A model generated the notes under the pieces. That model was not told the DNA's origin. It was given only the letters and a program-made list of their open reading frames with translations, and searched no databases. Position numbers and translations under genes: made by a program. Shown here piece after piece: positions 17,414-25,398 of a DNA stretch of 64,000 nt (its first letter is position 1; each line of letters opens with the position of its first letter). Source of the stretch: Sphingopyxis sp. (lineage in GTDB: Bacteria > Pseudomonadota > Alphaproteobacteria > Sphingomonadales > Sphingomonadaceae); assembly GCF_016793825.1 (NCBI RefSeq), contig NZ_JAEULM010000044.1, forward strand, positions 248,001-312,000. The letters are read 5' to 3'.

Positions 17414-18601
17414 ATGGAAACCAGAGCCGGCGATCCCGGAGCCTTTGCCCGCTTCGACCTGACCCGCGTCCCCTCGCCCGCGTTCGTCATCGACGCGGCA
17501 AAGGTGCGCGCCAACCTGTCGGTGCTGCGACATATCGGCGATGCTTCGGGCGCACGCGTTCTGGCGGCGCTCAAGGCCTTTTCGATGTGGTCGCTGGGAC
17601 CGACGGTCGCTTCCTATCTCGACGGGGTCTGCGCGTCCGGGCTGTACGAAGCAAGGCTGGGACGCGAGGAATATACAGGGCCCGCCGGCGACCGCGAAGT
17701 CGCCACCTATTGCGCCGGTTACAAGGAGGCCGACCTTCCCGAGATTGCTCGCCTGTCGGACCATCTGATCTTCAATTCGCCCGGCCAGATCGCGCGCTTC
17801 CGGCCGCTACTGGACGACCTGCGCACCCAGGGTGTGCAGTTCGACGTCGGGCTGCGCATCAACCCGATGCACAGCGAAGGAGAGGTGCCGAAGTACGACC
17901 CCGCCGCGCCGTGCAGCCGGCTGGGCTTTCCGATCAGCCAGCTTCTTCCCGAACATATGGAAGGCGTCGATGGCGTGCATATGCACAGCCTGTGCGAACA
18001 GGATTTCCCGCCGCTCGAACGCACCTGGTTGGCGGTGCAACCGATGCTGCGCCCCTTCTTCGCCCAGCTCAAATGGATCAACTTCGGCGGCGGGCACCAT
18101 GTGACCCGCGCGGACTACCAGATCGACGATCTGATCGCGTTTCTGAAGCAGGTGCGGGCCGCGACGAATTGTGACGTGATGATCGAACCGGGCGAAGCGA
18201 TCGCGCTCGACGCCGGCATCCTCGTCGGCGAAGTACTCGACCTCTTCGACAATGGCATGCCGATCGGGATCACCGACATCTCCGCAACCTGCCATATGCC
18301 CGACGTGATCGAAGCGCCCTATCGCCCGGCGATGCTGGACGAAGGCAGCGACGGCATGGTGACGCGCCTCGGCGGTCCGTCGTGCCTCGCCGGCGACGTG
18401 ATCGGCGACTATCGGCTGCCCGGAGGCGCCCGCATCGGCCAGCGCTTCGCCTTCCTCGACCAGGCGCATTATTCGATGGTGAAGACCAATAGCTTCAACG
18501 GCGTGCCGTTGCCGTCCATCTGGCTGTGGGACAGCGAAACCGACGAATTGAGGCTGATCCGCGAATTCGGATATGAAGATTTCAAGACGCGGCTGAGCTA
18601 A
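17414..18601 (+). CDS. nspC: Carboxynorspermidine/carboxyspermidine decarboxylase
   Basis: The product has 395 residues of the alanine-racemase-fold PLP decarboxylases. The PLP lysine is Lys54 in AALKAFSMW; GVHMHSLCEQDFPPLERT and NFGGGHHVTRADYQ are typical of NspC, as is the MIEPGEAIALDAG phosphate-binding turn. It removes the carboxyl group from carboxyspermidine to give spermidine in the cytoplasm. The dehydrogenase that makes its substrate is encoded about 2.7 kb upstream. A long-range stem in the leader may control its translation. Confidence 0.95.
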   Translation: METRAGDPGAFARFDLTRVPSPAFVIDAAKVRANLSVLRHIGDASGARVLAALKAFSMWSLGPTVASYLDGVCASGLYEARLGREEYTGPAGDREVATYCAGYKEADLPEIARLSDHLIFNSPGQIARFRPLLDDLRTQGVQFDVGLRINPMHSEGEVPKYDPAAPCSRLGFPISQLLPEHMEGVDGVHMHSLCEQDFPPLERTWLAVQPMLRPFFAQLKWINFGGGHHVTRADYQIDDLIAFLKQVRAATNCDVMIEPGEAIALDAGILVGEVLDLFDNGMPIGITDISATCHMPDVIEAPYRPAMLDEGSDGMVTRLGGPSCLAGDVIGDYRLPGGARIGQRFAFLDQAHYSMVKTNSFNGVPLPSIWLWDSETDELRLIREFGYEDFKTRLS

Positions 18602-18603
18602 GG

Positions 18604-18642
18604 GCAGGACCCATTTGTCCTGCGCCGACCCCGTCTCGGCGC
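18604..18642 (+). other. Two adjoining hairpins after nspC
   Basis: GCAGGAC (18604-18610) pairs with GTCCTGC (18617-18623) across a six-base loop, and GCGCCGA (18622-18628) pairs with TCGGCGC (18636-18642). The two stems share two bases, so they are partly exclusive. No T-run follows, so this is not a clear intrinsic terminator; it separates nspC from the leader of the decarboxylase gene. Confidence 0.4.
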
Positions 18643-18682
18643 GTCCATCGCATCGCTGTTACAAAATTGCGCTATAGGGTCT

Positions 18683-18790
18683 TTACAGGGGGGACCCCCG
18701 CCCATATATCGCCCTCCGCTGCCCCAGGGGGACTTCCAATAACCGCAAGGCAGCCTTTGTGTTGAACGTTATTTTTGGGGGTCCCTTGAG
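18683..18790 (+). ncRNA. Structured 5' leader of the ornithine-type decarboxylase gene, probably the alphaproteobacterial speF RNA element
   Basis: The 189 bp between nspC and the decarboxylase gene contain a G/C-run structure. GGGACCCCC at 18691-18699 is the exact complement of GGGGGTCCC at 18777-18785, which ends five bases before the TTG start at 18791 and includes the only purine-rich ribosome-binding sequence. CCCCC at 18695-18699 could instead pair with GGGGG at 18727-18731, which would free the start region. A cis-acting RNA named speF is known upstream of ornithine decarboxylase genes in alphaproteobacteria; position and long-range pairing fit, but I have not matched its consensus. 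Confidence 0.6.
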
Positions 18791-19984
18791 TTGCACCAGC
18801 ATCATAGCGCCCACGGGCTGATTCAGGCACTTTCGCCGGTCGAACCTGTTACGCTTGTCCGTCCGCACGCTGCGGCGCGCGCGGCGCGTTTCTTCATCGA
18901 CCGGTTTCCCGGCACGACCATGTATGCGGTCAAGGCGAATCCGTCGCCTGACCTTCTGCGCGTGCTGTGGGATTCGGGCGTCACCCATTACGACGTCGCC
19001 TCGATCGCCGAGGTCCGGCTCGTGGCGCGGACGCTGCCGAAGGCGACGCTCTGCTTCATGCATCCGGTCAAGGCGGAGGAAGCCATTTCCGAAGCCTATT
19101 GGAAACATGGCGTCCGGACCTTCTCGCTCGACACCATGGAGGAGCTCGAAAAGATCGTCCGGGCGACCGAGAGCGCTGCCGATCTCAATCTGCTCGTGCG
19201 CCTGCGCGTTTCTTCGGACCATTCGAAGCTCAGCCTCGCCGCAAAGTTCGGCGCCGAGCCCGAGGAGGTCGCCGAATTGCTGATGGCAACCCGCCAGGCC
19301 GCCGACGCGCTCGGCATCTGCTTCCACGTCGGGAGCCAGGCGATGACGCCCCATGCGTACGCCCAGGCGATGGAACGTGTCCGCACGGCGATCGTCGCGG
19401 CGGCGGTGACCGTCGACATCGTCGATGTCGGCGGCGGCTTTCCCTCGACCTATCCGGGCATGGAACCTCCGCCGCTCGACGCCTATTTTGAAACGATCCA
19501 CCGCAGCTTCGAAAGCCTGCCGATCAGCTATTCGGCTGAACTCTGGTGCGAACCGGGCCGCGCGTTGTCGGCGGAATACAGCTCGCTGATCGTTCGCGTC
19601 GAAAAACGTCGAGGCGACGAGCTGTACATCAACGACGGCGCATACGGCGCGCTGTTCGACGCGGCGCACGTCGGCTGGCGTTTTCCGGTGGCGCTGCTAC
19701 GCGAGCCGCAGAGCGACGCCGAAATGGTGCCGTTCAGCTTCTATGGCCCGACATGCGACGATCTCGACCATATGAATGGCCCGTTCTTTCTGCCTGCGGA
19801 CGTCAAGGCCGGCGATTTCATCGAGATTGGCCTGCTCGGCGCCTATGGCTGCGCGATGCGAACCAAATTCAACGGCTTCGGCGCGGAGGAAATCCACGTC
19901 GTCAGCGACGAGCCGATGGCGAGCCTTTATACCGGAGCCGCCGAACCCGAGCGCCGCAGCGCCACGGTGACCAAGCTCTTCTGA
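18791..19984 (+). CDS. Ornithine (or lysine/ornithine) decarboxylase, alanine-racemase fold
   Basis: The product has 397 residues. The PLP lysine is Lys48 in TMYAVKANPSPDLL; the GGGFPSTYPG turn, EPGRALSAE and the active-site cysteine in FYGPTCDDLDHM are conserved. The enzyme makes putrescine from ornithine, and some members also make cadaverine from lysine. The start is TTG at 18791, the only plausible in-frame start before the conserved region; it sits directly behind the leader stem. An intrinsic terminator follows. With the dehydrogenase and nspC it completes a putrescine-to-spermidine route. Confidence 0.92.
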   Translation: MHQHHSAHGLIQALSPVEPVTLVRPHAAARAARFFIDRFPGTTMYAVKANPSPDLLRVLWDSGVTHYDVASIAEVRLVARTLPKATLCFMHPVKAEEAISEAYWKHGVRTFSLDTMEELEKIVRATESAADLNLLVRLRVSSDHSKLSLAAKFGAEPEEVAELLMATRQAADALGICFHVGSQAMTPHAYAQAMERVRTAIVAAAVTVDIVDVGGGFPSTYPGMEPPPLDAYFETIHRSFESLPISYSAELWCEPGRALSAEYSSLIVRVEKRRGDELYINDGAYGALFDAAHVGWRFPVALLREPQSDAEMVPFSFYGPTCDDLDHMNGPFFLPADVKAGDFIEIGLLGAYGCAMRTKFNGFGAEEIHVVSDEPMASLYTGAAEPERRSATVTKLF

Positions 19985-20003
19985 ACGGCACGCATATCGA
20001 GAC

Positions 20004-20038
20004 AAAGGGCTGGCGCAGCGATGCGACCAGCCCTTTTT
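20004..20038 (+). terminator. Intrinsic terminator after the decarboxylase gene
   Basis: AAAGGGCTGG (20004-20013) pairs perfectly with CCAGCCCTTT (20027-20036) across a 13-base loop and runs into TTTTT (20034-20038). It lies 20 bp after the stop codon. Confidence 0.9.
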
Positions 20039-20128
20039 CCTGCGCGAATATTGGAGCGATCCCACGAAGGACTTGGTTAATCCTTTCTTATCGCAACTCT
20101 GGCACACACGGCGCGCATCTGGGCGAGG

Positions 20129-21925
20129 GTGATTGTGCGGATTCCAAAGCTTGTGGGACAGGGCGGCCTGCGCGATATCCTTATCGCAGTGACGATTGTC
20201 GCGCTTGTCGCGCTGTCATGGTCGCTGGTGGCTGGTGGCGGCTCGAACGAACCGGGGCCGTTGCTAAAGCATTATCTCTACATTCTTGCATACAGTTACA
20301 TCATTCTTGTGCTGCCGCCGGTTTCCGCTAGCAGGCGTCTCGCCTCGGCGATTTCTATCGTCGCCGGCCTCGCGCTGGCGGTATTCCTCGCCGCCGACCT
20401 GACGACGATGCGGTTCTTCGATTCGCCGTTTCTTGAGCTCTATCGCTACCTTCCGGTGACCGCCGGCAACGCCTCGATGGCGGCGCTTGCGGGATATGCC
20501 GCGTCCTATGTTCCCGTCACCGTGTGGCTGCTCGCGACCACCGCTGTCTTTGTCGGCATGGGACTCTCGCGGTGTCTCCGCGATCGCGGACGAGCCCGAT
20601 TGACCATTCTCGCACTGTTGCCGCTATTCTATGTCGCGGCCTCGCTGGCGACCGCATCATCGGGCCCATCCGATCCGCGCATTGCCGCGCTGATCGACGA
20701 ACCCCGAGCTCCGCTGCGCCATTTCGGCCGATCGGACCGGTCGGGTCATTTCACCTTGGCCGCCGCCCCGCGCGCCGAACCCAAGACGATCGTTTTCGTC
20801 ATCATGGAGTCCACCGGTGCATCCACGCCCGCCAGCGACGGCAAACGGCTATTGAGCCAGAGCATCGCCGAGGAAAGCGGCGTGGACCGGTGGATCGATT
20901 TCGAAAATGCCGTAACGAACAGCAATGCCACGGACATCAGCGTGCCCTCCCTCCTGACCGGAAGCGGAGCGCATGAGCCCATCGCCAAGATCGAGGCGCT
21001 GCCGTTCGTCTCGCAATATGCGGCGGCTCGCGGATATCGAACCGCCTTCATCACCTCATCGACGATGCAATGGGCAGGGTTCGACGCGTTTTTCGGCGAT
21101 GCGCAGATGGACGACATCATCACCGCGGAATATTCCCGCCTGCCGTTCGTCAACGACCTCGCCGTCGACGACCATTTCGTCTATCGCACCGCTGCCGAGG
21201 CCATCGAAAAAGCGGACGGCAAGCTGTTCCTGACGCTCTATCCGCAAGCGCTGCACTGGCCGTTCCAGACCGACAGCGCCTTCGGCGTGCCTTCTCATAT
21301 CAAGGATCGGCGCGGGCGTGCCGCCTATATCGCCGAGCGCGGCTTCCGGCTGCTCTTCGACAGCCTTCGCAAAGCCGGACGACTGGATGACACGCTGATC
21401 ATCATCGCGGGCGACCACGGCGAATTCGACTATGCATCGACGCTGAAAATGCCGCGTATGCGCATGGATACGTTCGACGAAGGCATACTTTCGCCGATCT
21501 TCCTCATCAAGGCCCCCGCCAGCCTTTCGGCTAGGGATTTCGGGACGCTGACGGACAATTCGGGCAAGCTGGTCGCCAATCTCGACATCGCGCCGACTCT
21601 GGCCGACCTTCTGGGCGGTCAGCTCAAGGAAGGTCTCGCTTACGATGGCCACAGTCTGTTGCGAGACATTCCCGATACCCGCGTCACCTATTCGACATCG
21701 ACGAACGAATGGCGTCACTGGACCAAGGCTGCGATCGCCGTCGCGCGCGGCCGCGACCGGATGACATGCGACAAGACCGATCTTTGCCGTCTCAGCACCG
21801 CCACGGGGTCAAAGCTCACGGCCGGACGTGCCGCGACCCCCGACGACGAATTTTTCCGGCTGGCCTTGAGCAACCCCGTCCTGCGACAGGCGCTGGGGCA
21901 GGTTTACCGGGACTATTACCAATAG
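20129..21925 (+). CDS. Membrane-bound sulfatase/phosphoethanolamine transferase-like protein
   Basis: The product has 598 residues. The N-terminal third has about five membrane helices (DILIAVTIVALVALSWSLVA, HYLYILAYSYIILVLPPV, SAISIVAGLALAVFLAA, VPVTVWLLATTAVFVGMGL and a fifth at ILALLPLFYVAASLA). The C-terminal domain is of the alkaline phosphatase/sulfatase type with IVFVIMESTGAST at the nucleophile site and IIIAGDHGEF for metal binding. Relatives add phosphoethanolamine or phosphoglycerol to envelope glycolipids; the substrate here is unknown. The start is GTG at 20129 or at 20135, the latter better spaced from GAGG. An isolated transcription unit after a terminator. Confidence 0.82.
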   Translation: MIVRIPKLVGQGGLRDILIAVTIVALVALSWSLVAGGGSNEPGPLLKHYLYILAYSYIILVLPPVSASRRLASAISIVAGLALAVFLAADLTTMRFFDSPFLELYRYLPVTAGNASMAALAGYAASYVPVTVWLLATTAVFVGMGLSRCLRDRGRARLTILALLPLFYVAASLATASSGPSDPRIAALIDEPRAPLRHFGRSDRSGHFTLAAAPRAEPKTIVFVIMESTGASTPASDGKRLLSQSIAEESGVDRWIDFENAVTNSNATDISVPSLLTGSGAHEPIAKIEALPFVSQYAAARGYRTAFITSSTMQWAGFDAFFGDAQMDDIITAEYSRLPFVNDLAVDDHFVYRTAAEAIEKADGKLFLTLYPQALHWPFQTDSAFGVPSHIKDRRGRAAYIAERGFRLLFDSLRKAGRLDDTLIIIAGDHGEFDYASTLKMPRMRMDTFDEGILSPIFLIKAPASLSARDFGTLTDNSGKLVANLDIAPTLADLLGGQLKEGLAYDGHSLLRDIPDTRVTYSTSTNEWRHWTKAAIAVARGRDRMTCDKTDLCRLSTATGSKLTAGRAATPDDEFFRLALSNPVLRQALGQVYRDYYQ

Positions 21926-22069
21926 GTCAGCGCCGCAGCATCTTTTCACGATGGTCGATCATTTGCGCTTCCGTTTCACTTCGCAATCCTTCTATCTTCG
22001 CACGACGAGCGAGAGGAAGGGACGGGACTTGGATCTTGAAATCATGATCGCTTCGCGTGTGTTCGGCAC

Positions 22070-23230
22070 ATGACCTTGCTCTCCGGCATCCGGATCATCG
22101 ACCTGACCACGGTCATCTTCGGCCCCTATGCAACGCAGATGCTTGCCGACCTGGGGGCGGAGGTGATCAAGGTCGAAACGCCCGGCATTGGTGACGTTTC
22201 GCGCTATCTCGGCACCGGCAATCCCGACCCGACGATGGGATCGATCCATCTGACCGTCAATCGCGGCAAGCGATCGATCGCGCTCGATCTCAAGAAGCCC
22301 GAGGATGCCGCTATCCTCCGCGAATTGATCGCGACCGGCGACGTCTTCTTCCACAATATCCGTGGCAAGGCGATGGCGCGGCTCGGTTTCGACTATGCAA
22401 GCTGCAAGGCACTGAAGCCCGATATCATCTATGTCCACGGCACCGGCTTCGGCCAGGACGGCCCCTATGCCGACCTGCAGGCCTATGACGATGTGATCCA
22501 GGCCGCGAGCGGGACGACAAGCCTGCTTCCGCGTGCGGACGGGAATCCCCGGCCGCGCTACTTTCCGTCGCTGATCGCCGACAAGGTTGCCGGTCATTTC
22601 GGAGCGCAGGCGATCCTGGCTGCACTCGTTCACAAGCTCCGCACCGGCGAAGGACAAGAGGTCGCCGTGCCGATGTTCGAATGCTTCACGGCCTTCATGC
22701 TGACCGAACATCTGCGCGACGCGACGCTCGACCCCGCGATCGGGCCGGCCGGCTATCCGCGGCAGCTCGATCCGGCACGCCAACCCTTCCCCAGTGCCGA
22801 TGGTTATCTCGCCATCGTCCCCTACACCCCCGAGTCGACCGCGCGCCTGCTGGGCTTGCTTGGCAGCGAAGAGCTGCTGCTTTCCCCCGAGTATGAGGCG
22901 GCCAAGGCCGAAGGCCGGCATATGTCCCTGATATATGCCGAGATCGCGCGTAAGACTCCGGCAAAAACCAGTGCCGAATGGCTCGCAATTTTTGCTGCGA
23001 ACGACATTCCCGCCATGGTCGCGCGCGACCTGGAGGATATCCGGGACGACCCGCACCTGACCGCCACCGGCTTCTTCCGCCGCCGCGAGCATCCTGATGT
23101 CGCTGGATACGTCGAGATGCGCCCCCCGGTAAGATACGGTGCTGCCACAGAAGGCGATCTTGGCTTTGCACCCCGGATCGACGGCGACGGCGCCGCAATC
23201 CGCGCTGAACTGGCTGCCCGGCGCAATTGA
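22070..23230 (+). CDS. Family III CoA-transferase (CaiB/BaiF)
   Basis: The product has 386 residues. The start LSGIRIIDLTTVIFGPYATQ and DLGAEVIKVE are hallmarks of the CaiB/BaiF family, followed by NRGKRSIALDLK and a region SLIADKVAGHFGAQAILAAL that holds the likely catalytic Asp. These enzymes move CoA between acyl groups. The acids involved cannot be read from sequence. The gene stands 144 bp after the sulfatase gene and 64 bp before two MAPEG genes. Confidence 0.9.
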   Translation: MTLLSGIRIIDLTTVIFGPYATQMLADLGAEVIKVETPGIGDVSRYLGTGNPDPTMGSIHLTVNRGKRSIALDLKKPEDAAILRELIATGDVFFHNIRGKAMARLGFDYASCKALKPDIIYVHGTGFGQDGPYADLQAYDDVIQAASGTTSLLPRADGNPRPRYFPSLIADKVAGHFGAQAILAALVHKLRTGEGQEVAVPMFECFTAFMLTEHLRDATLDPAIGPAGYPRQLDPARQPFPSADGYLAIVPYTPESTARLLGLLGSEELLLSPEYEAAKAEGRHMSLIYAEIARKTPAKTSAEWLAIFAANDIPAMVARDLEDIRDDPHLTATGFFRRREHPDVAGYVEMRPPVRYGAATEGDLGFAPRIDGDGAAIRAELAARRN

Positions 23231-23294
23231 ACGTCGCCGATTGCATTGCCGACAAACTGCCCTAGCATGATCGCAAATAATAAAGGGGAGCGAT

Positions 23295-23726
23295 ATGTCG
23301 AACAGTTTGCTTGCGCCCGGCGCAATCCTCGTCCTGTGGACGCTTGTCATGCTGATCTGGACTGGGGTGACGCGCTTCAGGGCGCTTGCAAAGGCCGGTA
23401 TCGACCTCAAGGAGGCGCCTCCCGGCGGGCGCGGGGTCAATCTGGAGACCATTCTTCCGCCCGAAACCAATTGGAAATCGCATAATTATACGCACCTGCT
23501 GGAACAGCCGACGATCTTCTATGCCGTTATTGTTTTTCTCCAGCTTTCAGGCGGCAGCACCGATCTGACGCGCGGTCTCGCCTGGGCTTACGTCGTGCTG
23601 CGCATCGTCCACAGTCTTTGGCAGTCGACGGTCAATCGCATTCCGGTGCGCTTCGCGATCTTTTCGCTCGCGACATTGTGCCTGCTGGCGCTGTCGCTGC
23701 TGGCCGTCATCGCGACTTTGGGTTGA
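23295..23726 (+). CDS. MAPEG family membrane protein, copy 1
   Basis: The product has 143 residues with four hydrophobic segments. The MAPEG signature is visible as NYTHLLEQPTIFYAVIVF with the following YVVLRIVHSLWQSTVNRIPVRF. MAPEG proteins are trimeric membrane enzymes, some with glutathione transferase or peroxidase activity; bacterial roles are mostly unknown. AAAGGGGAG lies just upstream of the ATG at 23295. The next gene is a clear paralogue with the same signature order, so this is a tandem duplication. Confidence 0.9.
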   Translation: MSNSLLAPGAILVLWTLVMLIWTGVTRFRALAKAGIDLKEAPPGGRGVNLETILPPETNWKSHNYTHLLEQPTIFYAVIVFLQLSGGSTDLTRGLAWAYVVLRIVHSLWQSTVNRIPVRFAIFSLATLCLLALSLLAVIATLG

Positions 23727-23762
23727 GGGGTTAGTTGAGGAATTAAGGGAGGGAGAGAGAAA

Positions 23763-24197
23763 ATGGAAACGAATGCGATATTGGGGCCCGTCGCAACACT
23801 TGCGCTATGGTCGATGGTGATGTGGATCTGGATGTACGCGACACGTATCCCGGCGATGCAGCGTGCAAAGATCGACGCGAAAAATCTCGTCGGGACGACG
23901 GGACGCGGCCTCGACGAAGTCCTGCCCGCCGAAGTTCAGTGGAAGGCCCACAACTATAACCACCTTATGGAACAACCGACGGTCTTCTACGCCGTCGCAC
24001 TGGCGCTCGCCGTCGGCGGCATGGGTGGCGGGCTTAACGCGCAGCTTGCTTGGGCCTATGTCGGGCTACGCATCCTGCACAGCCTGATCCAGGCCACCGT
24101 GAACCGCGTGATGTGGCGTTTCGCTGTCTTCGCGCTCGCGAGCCTCGCGCTCATCGCGCTGTGCCTGCACGCCTTCATCGGCTTCGTGCTGCACTGA
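23763..24197 (+). CDS. MAPEG family membrane protein, copy 2
   Basis: The product has 144 residues. It repeats the signature of copy 1 as NYNHLMEQPTVFYAVALAL and YVGLRILHSLIQATVNRVMWRF. The two proteins are alike along the whole length but diverged in the first and last helices. GGGAGGGAGAG precedes the ATG. The stop codon abuts the stop of the convergent RNA methyltransferase gene with no spacer (24197/24198). Confidence 0.9.
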   Translation: METNAILGPVATLALWSMVMWIWMYATRIPAMQRAKIDAKNLVGTTGRGLDEVLPAEVQWKAHNYNHLMEQPTVFYAVALALAVGGMGGGLNAQLAWAYVGLRILHSLIQATVNRVMWRFAVFALASLALIALCLHAFIGFVLH

Positions 24198-25397
24198 TCA
24201 GCGACTGAACCGCGCGGCCAGTTCCACATGGGTAGACCAGCGGAACTGGCCGACCGGCTGTACCCAATCCAGCCGATAGCCGCCCGCGACAAGGATTTTC
24301 GCATCGCGCGCAAAGCTGGCGGGATTGCAGCTCACATATGCAATGGCCGGCACGTTCGATGCCGCGATCTGCTTGACCTGCTCCTCGGCACCGGCGCGCG
24401 GCGGATCGAGGATCACAGCGCCAAAGCGGTCGAGTTCGGTCGGCACCAGCGGCCGGCGAAACAGATCCCGATGTTCCGTCGCGACCAATGCCCGCGCGCG
24501 GTTGGCCGCCGCCATCAGCGCCGCGATCGCGTCGCGCGCGCCCTCGGCGGCATAAACTTTTCGTCCCGCCTGCACCGACAAGGCAAAGGTGCCGACACCG
24601 GCGAACAGATCGGCGACCGCCGGGGCTTCGCCGATCGCGCGACGCACGGCTTCGACAAGCGTCGCCTGCCCGGTGGCCGTCGCTTGCAGAAAGGCGAACG
24701 GGGGAAGCTCGACCGAGATTCCGCCAAAGCATATCGTCGGCGGCTCCGGTTGCCACATGGTCTCAAGCCCGTCGCCCTGGTCGATAGCGAGGCGCGCAAG
24801 CGCGTGGTCGCCCGCGAAATCCTGCAAGGCCATCGCGGCGTCCAGCCCTTCGGCCTTCACGCCTTCCAGAATCACTTCGATGCCCTGATCCAGCATCTGA
24901 AGCTTGATCTTCACCGGACGGCGCTGCGGCGCGATCATATCGAGCAGGGAGCGGATGGGCGCGACGAGCGCGAACAGGTCGGGCAGCAGCAGCGGACACA
25001 TCCGCATATCGACGATCTGGTTGCTCTGCGCCGCGTTGAACCCCAGCGCGACCTGCCTGCCGATCTTCAGCGCCGTCAGCGTCGCACGGCGGCGACTCTG
25101 CGGCGGTGAAAGCAACGCGGGAAGAACCTCTCCCCCGGCCAGTTCCTGCCCTTCCAACGCGCCGGCCACCCTGTCGCGAACGAAATCGGCCAGCGCGCCT
25201 TCGGCGACATGCTGTAACTGACAACCGCCGCATTTGCCGAAATGTCGGCAGACGGGTTCCGAGCGGTTGGGGCCGGGAATGAGAATTCCGTCCGCGCGCA
25301 CGCGGTCGCCCGGAACGCCGCCCGCCACATAACGACCATCGCCGGTCACGCCGTCACCGCGCGCGGCGATGCGCTCGATCAGCGCGGCTTCCGTCAT
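24198..25397 (-). CDS. 23S rRNA (uracil-5-)-methyltransferase-like protein (RlmD/TrmA family)
   Basis: The product has 399 residues. Cysteines 50, 56 and 59 in CRHFGKCGGC and Cys134 in MRMCPLL are placed for a [4Fe-4S] cluster as in RlmD. The methyltransferase domain has VADLFAGVGTFAL (SAM motif), LDPPRAG and the catalytic cysteine in YVSCNPASFARD. It methylates uracil at C5 in 23S rRNA; which position is unknown. The N-terminal TRAM domain seems very short. The start at 25397 follows the preceding stop by one base. Confidence 0.9.
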   Translation of the reverse strand: MTEAALIERIAARGDGVTGDGRYVAGGVPGDRVRADGILIPGPNRSEPVCRHFGKCGGCQLQHVAEGALADFVRDRVAGALEGQELAGGEVLPALLSPPQSRRRATLTALKIGRQVALGFNAAQSNQIVDMRMCPLLLPDLFALVAPIRSLLDMIAPQRRPVKIKLQMLDQGIEVILEGVKAEGLDAAMALQDFAGDHALARLAIDQGDGLETMWQPEPPTICFGGISVELPPFAFLQATATGQATLVEAVRRAIGEAPAVADLFAGVGTFALSVQAGRKVYAAEGARDAIAALMAAANRARALVATEHRDLFRRPLVPTELDRFGAVILDPPRAGAEEQVKQIAASNVPAIAYVSCNPASFARDAKILVAGGYRLDWVQPVGQFRWSTHVELAARFSR

Positions 25398-25398
25398 T

